Shown here: positions 23,019-30,983 of the stretch, piece by piece
How positions within the stretch are numbered: position 1 is the stretch's first letter
How the letters are laid out: each line of letters opens with the position of its first letter
NCBI GenBank assembly: GCA_015655015.1
Contig: JAATFV010000154.1
Location: forward strand, 1-64,000
Direction: 5' to 3'
DNA length: 64,000 bases
From: Chitinophagales bacterium
GTDB lineage: Bacteria; Bacteroidota; Bacteroidia; Chitinophagales; Chitinophagaceae
Position numbers and translations under genes: made by a program
Notes under the pieces: model-generated
Told to the model about the DNA's origin: nothing
Database searches by the model: none
Seen by the model: only the letters and a program-made list of their open reading frames with translations

Positions 23019-23969
23019 ATGGAGACCAATAATATCCGCAACCTGACCTACCGTTCCGTTCTCACCGTCACGGCAATTTCCGCCTTCTACCTTATCCTGT
23101 CAGCCTGGCTGATAGGTTATAAGACCGATCAGCTTTTCCTGGTCCTTTTATTTAATTCCCTGTTCTACCTCTCAGGTCCTACCCGCCGGTTCATCGTAGG
23201 CTTTTCCGTCTTTATCGTCTTCTGGATCATTTTCGATTTTATGAAGGCTTTTCCGAACTTCCGGTATAATTCCGTTCACATCGAAAGTCTCTACCTGGCA
23301 GAAAAAAAAATATTCGGAATAAAGACTGCCGGTGGAACAGTGGTCACCCCTAACGAGTATTGGCAGGCACATACCCGGTCTTTTCTTGACATCATGGCCG
23401 GCCTGTTCTATTTGTGCTGGATTCCACTACCTCTGGCCTTTGGCGGGTATCTGTTCTTTAAGGACCGGGAAGCGTATTTTCGCTTTTCCCTGACCTTTCT
23501 CCTGGTCAATCTCCTGGGCTTTATCATTTATTATGTTTATCCGGCTGCTCCACCCTGGTACGTACAACACTATGGGTTCGTATTCAATCCACATACACCG
23601 GGCAATACAGCCGGCCTTGGCCGTTTCGACCAGATCTTCCATGTTGCTGTATTCTCTTCCCTGTACGCTAAAAGCTCCAATGTATTTGCTGCAATGCCCT
23701 CTTTGCATGCTTCCTATCCGCTCGTCGTTTTCTACTATGGGATAAAGACCCGGCGGGGATGGGCGAATCTTTTTTTTGGAGTGATAATGGCGGGGATCTG
23801 GTTTGCCGCTGTCTATAGCAGCCATCATTATGTATTGGATGTTCTCGCGGGCATTACCTGCGGCCTGACAGGCATCAGCCTTTTTAATTATGGCTATGGC
23901 CGAAAAGGAGGGTTTTATCGTTTGGTACAATCCTGTGTCGCCGCTACCTCCCAATCCCCTCCACCATAA
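23019..23969 (+). CDS. PAP2-superfamily Aur1-like inositolphosphotransferase
   Basis: A 316-residue membrane protein with six or more TM helices. The lipid phosphatase/transferase motifs are AAPPWYVQHYG, SLHASYP in AMPSLHASYPLVV, and SSHHYVLDVLAG, the last two carrying the catalytic His residues of the PAP2_3 group that includes yeast Aur1 and Bacteroides inositol-phosphoceramide synthases. Likely role: transfer phosphoinositol from phosphatidylinositol to ceramide, giving inositol sphingolipid (family plus context inference). It begins 5 bp after the CDP-alcohol phosphotransferase and is the last gene of the operon. Its 3' end overlaps the convergent TetR gene by 26 bp. Confidence 0.85.
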   Translation: METNNIRNLTYRSVLTVTAISAFYLILSAWLIGYKTDQLFLVLLFNSLFYLSGPTRRFIVGFSVFIVFWIIFDFMKAFPNFRYNSVHIESLYLAEKKIFGIKTAGGTVVTPNEYWQAHTRSFLDIMAGLFYLCWIPLPLAFGGYLFFKDREAYFRFSLTFLLVNLLGFIIYYVYPAAPPWYVQHYGFVFNPHTPGNTAGLGRFDQIFHVAVFSSLYAKSSNVFAAMPSLHASYPLVVFYYGIKTRRGWANLFFGVIMAGIWFAAVYSSHHYVLDVLAGITCGLTGISLFNYGYGRKGGFYRLVQSCVAATSQSPPP

Positions 23970-24546
23970 TATCTACAATGGAATCGATCTGCAGGTCGAG
24001 CTGTGGATACTGTTTCTTGGATACCATGAGCGGCACTGCCAGCCCCCTGAAACTACTCACCATCAGGTAGGCAACCAGTTCTATATTATCAGGATCGATC
24101 TTTTTAAACTCTCCGTTATTGACGCCTTCCTCCAGGATATCTTTCACCACCTCTACATGGGTCGTATCGAATTTACTCTTCAGCTCCTCGATAATACAAT
24201 GTAACTCCACGATCTCACTCTTCAATGCATCGCTGAGATTGCACAATTGACTCAGCTTATTCAGCCGGCACCGGCAATAAATGATCAGCTTCTCTTTAGA
24301 GCTGGCCGCACCCCGGATGGATTCCTGGATCTGGTTCAGCAACTCATCCATTTCAGCATGCAGCACCGCCTCAAAGATATCCTCCTTGCTCTGGTAATAA
24401 TAATAAAGAGAACTTTTGGCCTTGCCTAAACTCCCGGCAATATCGCCCATGGTCGTTTTTTTAAACCCGGTTTTTTTAAAAAGGGCCCTGGCAGTGTCAA
24501 TAATATCCCTCACTACAATCTCATCTTTTTGAAGCATCTCAGCCAT
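23944..24546 (-). CDS. TetR/AcrR-family transcriptional regulator
   Basis: A 200-residue repressor-type protein. N-terminal HTH (residues about 12-58): VVRDIIDTARALFKKTGFKKTTMGDIAGSLGKAKSSLYYYYQSKEDIF, the canonical TetR_N pattern. The C-terminal ligand domain is helical and not recognisable to a named class. It reads toward the inositol-lipid operon and its last 26 bp overlap the PAP2 gene on the other strand, so expression of one could interfere with the other. Whether it controls that operon (for example via the TTTTTCGA/TCGAAAAA repeat at 16732) cannot be told. TetR proteins of this shape often regulate membrane-lipid or efflux genes. Confidence 0.88.
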   Translation of the reverse strand: MAEMLQKDEIVVRDIIDTARALFKKTGFKKTTMGDIAGSLGKAKSSLYYYYQSKEDIFEAVLHAEMDELLNQIQESIRGAASSKEKLIIYCRCRLNKLSQLCNLSDALKSEIVELHCIIEELKSKFDTTHVEVVKDILEEGVNNGEFKKIDPDNIELVAYLMVSSFRGLAVPLMVSKKQYPQLDLQIDSIVDIMVEGIGR

Positions 24547-24839
24547 AAGAATAGGTGACTTTAGGTATCCGCCTTAAAGCGCCTGGAATATGCTTAAAAT
24601 TCAGCGTTTCTCCGGCACATAACTTCTGTCCGCTCAACGGGCAATACATTTAGGCGTCTTAAAGAACCGGCGAATAGGACAAATTTACAAATTTTCCATG
24701 CCAAACGCTGGTTAATGATTGGTGAATCTTGCATCTATGAGACGATCTACGTATTTTAGCAGGCGTTGATTTTGCTACACCCCTTATTTGAGCCTGAGAC
24801 CCTTGCTAAACTATTCCCGGTGAGGCTCCTTTATTTCAT

Positions 24840-24874
24840 CCGGGAAGGATAGCCTTTCAACAGGCCCTTCCCGG
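24840..24874 (+). promoter_or_regulatory. Leader hairpin before the response regulator
   Basis: CCGGGAAGG (24840-24848) pairs perfectly with CCTTCCCGG (24866-24874) across a 17-nt loop, 25 nt before the start codon. A second possible stem, GAGCCT/AGGCTC, lies just upstream. The 352-bp gap 24547-24898 otherwise holds no gene I can support. Confidence 0.4.
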
Positions 24875-24888
24875 GAACGTTTTGAAAT

Positions 24889-24893
24889 AGGAG
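24889..24893 (+). promoter_or_regulatory. Shine-Dalgarno-like AGGAG of the response regulator
   Basis: AGGAG ends 5 bp before ATG 24899. A clear Shine-Dalgarno is unusual among the genes of this window and decides the start over the in-frame ATG at 24908. Confidence 0.55.
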
Positions 24894-24898
24894 AGAAC

Positions 24899-25327
24899 AT
24901 GAAAAAAATGCTAAACTGTATTCTTCTCATCGATGACGATGAGCCTACGAATTATCTTAACAGGATGACCGTAGAACAAATGGGCTGCGCCCGGTATGTA
25001 GCCATAACACAGAGCGGTCAGGAGGCCCTGAACTTCCTGATGGGGCATCGGCAGCCGGGCCACAAGGGGGATTGTCCTCATCCTGATCTGATCTTTCTCG
25101 ATATCAATATGCCGGCCATGGATGGCTGGGAATTCCTGGAAAAATATAAAAAGCTGCCCAGGGAACAAAAGGCAGAGGTTGTCCTGATCATGTTGACCAC
25201 TTCCCTCAACCCGGATGACGAGAAAAGAACAAGTCAGATCCCTGAGGTCGCCGGGTTTGAGAACAAGCCCCTGAAAGAACCCCAGCTGGAACGCCTGCTG
25301 AAAAGATATTTCCCGGATTATTTCTAG
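24899..25327 (+). CDS. Single-domain response regulator (CheY-like REC)
   Basis: A 142-residue stand-alone receiver domain. Acidic pair DDDE near residues 12-15 (ILLIDDDEPTNYL), phosphoacceptor Asp in LIFLDINMPAMDGWEF, Thr in IMLTTSLNP and Lys in FENKPLKEPQL are all present, so it should be phosphorylatable. There is no output domain. The N-terminal NCILLIDDDEPTNYLNR pattern is that of Bacteroidota regulators often paired with PAS-type histidine kinases, but no kinase is beside it. It has an unusual SD and a leader hairpin. It converges with the CBS gene downstream. Confidence 0.88.
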   Translation: MKKMLNCILLIDDDEPTNYLNRMTVEQMGCARYVAITQSGQEALNFLMGHRQPGHKGDCPHPDLIFLDINMPAMDGWEFLEKYKKLPREQKAEVVLIMLTTSLNPDDEKRTSQIPEVAGFENKPLKEPQLERLLKRYFPDYF

Positions 25328-25471
25328 GACATAACTCCGGTCCGGTTTGCCGGTAAGCCCGACCGGAAAAAAATGTTATTGTCCTTTTATGCAGATTGGG
25401 CACACCAATCCGCACGTCCAAAAAGACGGGACTGCCTGGCATGCAAGTCAATGGCCCGGGAGAAGTCTGCC

Positions 25472-25906
25472 CTATATCCCCGAATGCAAATAATCTTTCA
25501 AATGAGTGATGGTCTCCTGTTGCGTGAGTATCGTCTCTTTTACAACATCATTGATCGAGACGATCCCGCAGAGCGCCCCATTGTCAAAGACAGGGAGATA
25601 ACGAATGTTTTTGTCAGATAACAATTGCATGCAGAACTCAATGGTATCGCTGGGAGTTACATGCGGCAGATCATTGGTCATGATCTCGGCTACTTTTGTA
25701 TCGGTGGAGGACTTCCCTTTCAGGATCACCTTGCGGGAGTAATCCCGCTCGGTCACAATGCCCTTGTACTGTTCATTTTCCAGTACTAATACCGAACCAA
25801 TATTCTGATCGGCCATGATGCGCAGCGCCTCAAGAACGGTCGTTTCAGGGGATACAGAAGTGATATGGCTTCCCTTATGTCTGAGAATATCGGCTACCTT
25901 TTTCAT
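25472..25906 (-). CDS. CBS-domain pair protein
   Basis: A 144-residue cytosolic protein formed of two CBS motifs (residues about 10-63 and 75-130): VADILRHKGSHITSVSPETTVLEALRIMADQNIGSVLVLE and VAEIMTNDLPHVTPSDTIEFCMQLLSDKNIRYLPVFDNGALCGIVSINDVVK. Such tandem CBS modules bind adenine nucleotides and act as energy or redox sensors, but the partner is not encoded nearby. The 144-bp gap to the convergent response regulator contains a TCCGGTC/GACCGGA inverted repeat that lacks a T run on the correct side. The 216-bp gap upstream of its start, 25907-26122, shows no clear feature. Confidence 0.88.
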   Translation of the reverse strand: MKKVADILRHKGSHITSVSPETTVLEALRIMADQNIGSVLVLENEQYKGIVTERDYSRKVILKGKSSTDTKVAEIMTNDLPHVTPSDTIEFCMQLLSDKNIRYLPVFDNGALCGIVSINDVVKETILTQQETITHLKDYLHSGI

Positions 25907-26122
25907 ATTGCATGTTTTAGTTAGAAGTTAGAAATCGTTTTAACCAATTTACGGTTTTTTTTCCTCTTCCCGGAACATTTTTACCCCCTGGGCCACCCCC
26001 CTTTGCCCCGTTCAGATCACCCGGGTAAGGTTGCTGACTATCCGGCCAATGCATCCGCTTGCCCTATCCCTCTCTCCCCGCATTGCTAAAACTTTCTTTT
26101 ATTTGCATACTATTGCTCCCGA

Positions 26123-29100
26123 ATGCTGCCTGCCCCGACCATATTAACCAATAGTCTCAAGCTGCAAGCCACAAGCTTCAGGCATCCCCTTATACGTATC
26201 CGGCTGGCAGCTAATAACTTGCGGCTCGCAGTTTTTATCCGGCTGGCAGCAAATAGCCTGCATCTTGCATCTTTTATTCGACTAACAGCTGGTAGCTTGC
26301 TGCTTGCCGCTATTCTCTTACCTCTTAATCTCGCTGCTCAATACAACAGATACCGGTTCTCCAGGCTGGATATCTCGAAGGGACTTTCCCATAACGAGGT
26401 CAACTGCATATTCAAGGATGAAATAGGATTTCTATGGTTTGGCACGATGTCGGGGCTCAACCGCTATGATGGTTATTCCTTTAAGGTGTTCAAACATGAT
26501 CTCCGCGATAGTTCCTCTATTAATGACGATCTCATCATCCGGATATGGCAAGGCCCCGGTCATAAGCTCTGGATCTCCGCCGGAAAAGGCCTGACGATCT
26601 ATGATCCGCTGACCGAAAAATTCGATCGTTACCCCCAACGTTTTCTTCATTCCATTCATATCGACAGCGACTCTATCACCGATATCGGGAATGACAGGCT
26701 GGGTAATTACTGGTTCATTGCCACGGGGAAAGGGGCCGGACTCTATAAATACGATCCCGCTCAGCTGTCCGCTCAACCTATCCTGCACCGGGAAGGAGAT
26801 CCTTCTACCCCGCATTCCAATCAGCTTCGATCGATTGCCTCCGATAGCCTGGGTAACTGGTGGATCATATATGCCGACGGGATCCTGGAGAAAATGGACG
26901 GGCGGACAAATAAGATCGTCTACAGCTCAGCCGCCATCCAAAAGAACTTTCCCGGTGAATCGTTGGACTATCGGTTATATATAGATGATCAGAACGACTG
27001 CTGGGTATATACTGCGGGAAAACCAGGAGGACTGCTTTATTTTCATCCCTCTACAGGTAACTGCCTGCGGATCCGGAAGGATTCGGGTAGACACAGTCTT
27101 AATAACAACCTGGTGACCGGTATCGTACAGGATGATAAAGGCATCATATGGATTGCTACCGATCACGGCGGCATCAACCTTCTGGACAAAAAGGACTCTT
27201 CCATTCATTACCTGCTGGCCCATGATGACGATGACAAGAGCCTTAGCCAGAACAGCATCAATACTTTATACAAAGACAATACAGGCATTATTTGGGTGGG
27301 CACCTTTAAAAAAGGAGCCAGCTATTATCATGAAGACATCCTCAAATTTCCTCTTTATCGTCACCAGCCCTCCAATCCCAATAGCCTGAGCTACGATGAT
27401 GTCAATCGTTTCGTAGAAGATGAAAAGGGGAATTTATGGATCGGTACCAACGGCGGCGGGCTCATCTATTTCAATCGGGCAATGGGGAAATACATGCAAT
27501 ACACGCATAATCCGGCTGATCCCCGCAGTTTGAGCAATGATGTGATCGTCAGCCTGTGTCTGGATCATGAACAACGACTCTGGATCGGTACCTATTACGG
27601 AGGACTGGACTGTTTTGACGGGAAGATCTTCCATCACTACCGGCACAACGAATCGGATAGCAACAGTATCGGGGACGACCGGATCTGGGAGATAAAGGAA
27701 GATTCCCGCGGCCGCCTCTGGATCGGCACCCTGGCCGCCGGGCTGGACCTGTTCGACCGGAAGAGAAATGTTTTTATTCATTACCGGCCGCTTGGCCCCA
27801 TCCCCTCCAATGTTACGGCCCCTTCGAATGCCACCGCACCTGCCTTCGATACTACAGCATCCTCCGGATTCCATGCAGATCCCTCCACCATTAAATCCGT
27901 AAGCACAAATGGTTTTCGATCTCCTGCTGCCTCCGCATCTCCCGATACATCCGGAACATCTCCCTCTGTCCGTTCCGGGTACATTTCCGAACTGATGGAA
28001 GACCGGCAGGGTAATCTGTGGATCGGCACTGCCATCGGCATCGATGTACTGGAAGCCGCCACCGGCAAATTCCGCCATTATGGGAATCAGGTCAACAATC
28101 CCTCCAGCCTCAGCAACGATAATGTGATCTCGATCCTGCAGGACAGCCGCGGCCTGATCTGGGTCGGCACCCGCGAAGGCCTCGACCTCTTCGATAGCAA
28201 AAACCGGTCATTCACCACCTTCCGGACAGGAGACGGGCTCCCGGATAATACGATCCTTACCATCCTGGAAGATAATGACCGCCATCTCTGGCTCAGCACC
28301 CCCAATGGCCTGTCCAATATGATCGTTTCGGCGGATACCCATACCGGTCAGCATGTTTACCGGTTTAAGAACTACGACGAGTCTCACGGCTTGCAAGGCA
28401 GAGAATTCAATGAGAACGCCGCCCTGAAGACCAGGGAAGGAGAACTGATCTTCGGAGGAGCCAACGGCTTTAATATTTTTGATCCGCAGAAACTAAGGAA
28501 CAGCCCCCGCAGACCCGAGCTGATCCTCACCGACCTGCAGGTGTTCAATAAGAGTGTGGGCATCGGGGAGAAACTGAACGGCCACATCATCCTTCCCCGG
28601 TCTATCACCGAGTCCCGGGAAATTACCCTGCGCTACAACGAGAATGTTTTTTCCATCGGGTTTGCCGTCCTGGATTTCCTGAACGCAGAAAAAGTGAAAT
28701 ATGCCTATATACTGGAAGGATTTAATAAGGACTGGCTGGTGAGCGATGATAAAACACGAAAGGCCGTCTATACCAACCTTGATCCCGGCAACTATACCTT
28801 CAAAGTAAGAACGGCTAATGACGACGGTAGCTGGAATGGGCAGGTGCTGGAATTGGGAATTAAAATATTACCCCCTTTCTGGAAGACCCCCCTGGCTTAT
28901 ATCCTCTATGTACTGCTTTTCGTCGGAATACTGATCCTCGCCAGGAGAATGATCCTGCAAAGGGCGCACAGGCGTTTTGCACTGGAACAGGAAAGAAAGG
29001 AGGCACAGCGCCTGCACGATCTCGATAGGATGAAGATCCGTTTTTTTACCAATGTCAGCCACGAATTCAGAACTCCCTTGTCGCTGATATTGACCCCACT

Positions 29101-30706
29101 GGATAAGATCATTAAGAATACGGATGACCCGGGGCGGAAAGCCCAGTTCCACCTCATTCACCGCAATGCAAGACGTCTGCTGAACATGGTCAATCAATTG
29201 CTGGACTTCCGCAAACTGGAAGTGCAGGAGCTGCGGCTGAATGCCGGCAAAGGAGATATCGTGAAGTTTATCAGGGATCTTTCTTTCTCTTTCGCCGACA
29301 TAGCCGAGAAGAAAAACATCGGATTTTCCTTTACGACGACCCTACCCTCATTTTGTACTTCTTTCGATCACGATAAGCTGGAAAGGATCCTTTTCAATCT
29401 GCTTTCCAATGCTTTTAAATTTACGCATGAACATGGCCGGGTATCTGTAGCACTCGATCTGCTGTCATCTGATACACACGCAGGTCAGCCCGTTCTAAAT
29501 GCATCCGTGCCGATCACATCCTCAGCTCACATCACACAGGCCATACCAGGCGTCTCAGGCCCGGACATTCCCACAGTCCCCGTCCTCCACAAATCTGCGC
29601 TTCTCCTGCAGCTCACCGTAAAAGACACCGGCATCGGCATGGAGAAAGACCGGCAGGAGAAAATATTCGAACGCTTCTTCCAGAATGAAATCCCCGGCTC
29701 GATGGTCAACCAGGGCAGCGGTATCGGACTGGCGATTACCAAAGAATTTGTGAAACTCCACAACGGCTCCATCCGCGTAGAAAGCGAACCGGGGCAGGGG
29801 AGTAGCTTCATCGTATTATTGCCGGTCATGGACCTCGGCCCGGCTACAGATCCTGGTATAATTATGGCGTCCGACCCGGCTGTCGACACTGTTGCCGCCA
29901 CAAAAAAAATCCCCCGCCCACCGGCCGTCACTACCAAAAAGCCCATCGTATTACTGGTAGAGGACAACGAAGACTTTCGGTTCTACCTAAAGGATAACCT
30001 GAAAGAATTTTTCACGATCGTAGAGGCCTCCGACGGTAAGGAAGGGTGGCAGAAGACCCTGGCAGCACATCCGCAACTGGTGGTCAGCGATATCAGCATG
30101 CCGGAAATGAATGGCATCGACCTCTGCCGGAAGATAAAAGACGACCGCCGCACTTCTTTTATCCCCGTCATCCTGCTCACGGCGCTCATCGGCGAAGAAC
30201 AGCAGCTGAAAGGCCTGGAGACCGGCGCCAATGATTATATGACCAAACCTTTTAATTTCGAGATCCTCCTTTCCAAGATCCGCAACCTGCTTACTCAGCA
30301 GGAGACAGCCCGCAAAACATATCAGAAACAGGTGGAAGCCAGCCCCACCACCGTCAAGGCCGAGTCTCCGGATGAGAAATTCATCCGGCAGGCATTGGAC
30401 CTGGTAGAGAAGCACATCGCCAACCCCGAATTCTCCGTAGAGGAAATGAGCCGCGAATTATTCCTGAGCCGGGTAGCCCTCTATAAAAAACTCTTCCACC
30501 TTACCGGCAAAACCCCCATCGAATTCATCCGGTCCATCCGCCTGAAAAGAGCCGCCCAGCTGCTGGAAAAAAATCAGTTCACCGTCGCCGAGATCGCCTA
30601 CGAAGTCGGTTTCAACAACCCCAAATATTTCTCCCGCTACTTTAAGGCCGAATTCGGCGTCCTCCCCTCCGCCTACCAGCGATCTGCCAGTCATCCGGGC
30701 TCTTAA
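26123..30706 (+). CDS. Hybrid two-component system (HTCC) glycan sensor: propeller-Y_Y_Y-kinase-REC-AraC HTH
   Basis: A 1527-residue one-protein signalling system. Residues 26-64 are three 13-residue repeats forming or extending a signal peptide that ends near LNLAAQ (about 73). Periplasmic beta-propeller repeats follow (DEIGFLWFGTMSGLNRYDG and many WIGT blades), then a Y_Y_Y domain (about 830-910), one TM (about 925-945), HisKA with His980 in NVSHEFRTPLS, a HATPase with G-box DTGIGM, a receiver with Asp1323 in VVSDISMPEMNG and a C-terminal AraC HTH (about 1425-1522). Two low-complexity inserts interrupt it (about 557-618 between blades, 1116-1159 within the HATPase). It stands 5' of GH31-SusC-SusD genes and probably activates them on sensing an oligosaccharide. 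No in-frame ATG exists between 26123 and residue about 108, so the start must include the repeats or an alternative codon. Confidence 0.9.
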   Translation: MLPAPTILTNSLKLQATSFRHPLIRIRLAANNLRLAVFIRLAANSLHLASFIRLTAGSLLLAAILLPLNLAAQYNRYRFSRLDISKGLSHNEVNCIFKDEIGFLWFGTMSGLNRYDGYSFKVFKHDLRDSSSINDDLIIRIWQGPGHKLWISAGKGLTIYDPLTEKFDRYPQRFLHSIHIDSDSITDIGNDRLGNYWFIATGKGAGLYKYDPAQLSAQPILHREGDPSTPHSNQLRSIASDSLGNWWIIYADGILEKMDGRTNKIVYSSAAIQKNFPGESLDYRLYIDDQNDCWVYTAGKPGGLLYFHPSTGNCLRIRKDSGRHSLNNNLVTGIVQDDKGIIWIATDHGGINLLDKKDSSIHYLLAHDDDDKSLSQNSINTLYKDNTGIIWVGTFKKGASYYHEDILKFPLYRHQPSNPNSLSYDDVNRFVEDEKGNLWIGTNGGGLIYFNRAMGKYMQYTHNPADPRSLSNDVIVSLCLDHEQRLWIGTYYGGLDCFDGKIFHHYRHNESDSNSIGDDRIWEIKEDSRGRLWIGTLAAGLDLFDRKRNVFIHYRPLGPIPSNVTAPSNATAPAFDTTASSGFHADPSTIKSVSTNGFRSPAASASPDTSGTSPSVRSGYISELMEDRQGNLWIGTAIGIDVLEAATGKFRHYGNQVNNPSSLSNDNVISILQDSRGLIWVGTREGLDLFDSKNRSFTTFRTGDGLPDNTILTILEDNDRHLWLSTPNGLSNMIVSADTHTGQHVYRFKNYDESHGLQGREFNENAALKTREGELIFGGANGFNIFDPQKLRNSPRRPELILTDLQVFNKSVGIGEKLNGHIILPRSITESREITLRYNENVFSIGFAVLDFLNAEKVKYAYILEGFNKDWLVSDDKTRKAVYTNLDPGNYTFKVRTANDDGSWNGQVLELGIKILPPFWKTPLAYILYVLLFVGILILARRMILQRAHRRFALEQERKEAQRLHDLDRMKIRFFTNVSHEFRTPLSLILTPLDKIIKNTDDPGRKAQFHLIHRNARRLLNMVNQLLDFRKLEVQELRLNAGKGDIVKFIRDLSFSFADIAEKKNIGFSFTTTLPSFCTSFDHDKLERILFNLLSNAFKFTHEHGRVSVALDLLSSDTHAGQPVLNASVPITSSAHITQAIPGVSGPDIPTVPVLHKSALLLQLTVKDTGIGMEKDRQEKIFERFFQNEIPGSMVNQGSGIGLAITKEFVKLHNGSIRVESEPGQGSSFIVLLPVMDLGPATDPGIIMASDPAVDTVAATKKIPRPPAVTTKKPIVLLVEDNEDFRFYLKDNLKEFFTIVEASDGKEGWQKTLAAHPQLVVSDISMPEMNGIDLCRKIKDDRRTSFIPVILLTALIGEEQQLKGLETGANDYMTKPFNFEILLSKIRNLLTQQETARKTYQKQVEASPTTVKAESPDEKFIRQALDLVEKHIANPEFSVEEMSRELFLSRVALYKKLFHLTGKTPIEFIRSIRLKRAAQLLEKNQFTVAEIAYEVGFNNPKYFSRYFKAEFGVLPSAYQRSASHPGS
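26198..26314 (+). repeat. Three in-frame 39-bp repeats forming the HTCC signal-peptide region
   Basis: Three 39-bp units encode IRLAANNLRLAVF, IRLAANSLHLASF and IRLTAGSLLLAAI. The DNA is of the same GCAGCT/CTTGC-rich character as the intergenic repeats at 30707-30830 and 42640-42870. The last unit runs into the hydrophobic LLPLNLAAQ signal end. Confidence 0.85.
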
Positions 30707-30830
30707 CCATTCAGGCTCATAGCGATTAGCTTATAACCTCAAGCCGATACAACTGTACAATAGCTGGCCTGCAGTCATTAGCCTGCAGCTCATTCGAACA
30801 GCTCATTTCCCCCAATCGCTTAACATTTTA
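30707..30830. repeat. AGC(T)TGCAGCT-type degenerate repeat between HTCC and GH31 genes
   Basis: The intergenic sequence contains repeated strings related to TAGCCTGCAGCTCATT (for example around 30763-30805: CTGGCCTGCAGTCATT, AGCCTGCAGCTCATT). It resembles the longer tract at 42640-42870. The remaining part of the 277-bp gap contains a promoter candidate at 30875. Confidence 0.5.
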
Positions 30831-30874
30831 TACCCATCCCCCCGTTTTAGTTAACATTTGGATACCTACACATA

Positions 30875-30882
30875 TACATTTG
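30875..30882 (+). promoter_or_regulatory. Candidate -7 element upstream of the GH31 gene
   Basis: TACATTTG is a perfect TAnnTTTG. A TTTG at 30857-30860 is only 14 bp upstream, shorter than the usual 19, so the -33 assignment is uncertain. Confidence 0.35.
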
Positions 30883-30983
30883 GCAACCCTGCATACTAAA
30901 GCTTGAGTATAATTTTACAGGATCGGATCATCCGGAAAAAAATCCCCCGGGCTATCGGAAAACATATTAGAAAATTGATTGCT

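Noticed and set aside
24770..24830. CTGAGACCC string in the response-regulator leader, reminiscent of a TPP riboswitch
   Set aside because: The surrounding conserved TPP segments and stem order are missing, and the gene is not linked to thiamine.
25336..25372. TCCGGTC/GACCGGA hairpin with A7 between the convergent response regulator and CBS genes
   Set aside because: The A run lies on the + strand after the stem, so neither strand has a stem followed by T; not a credible terminator.
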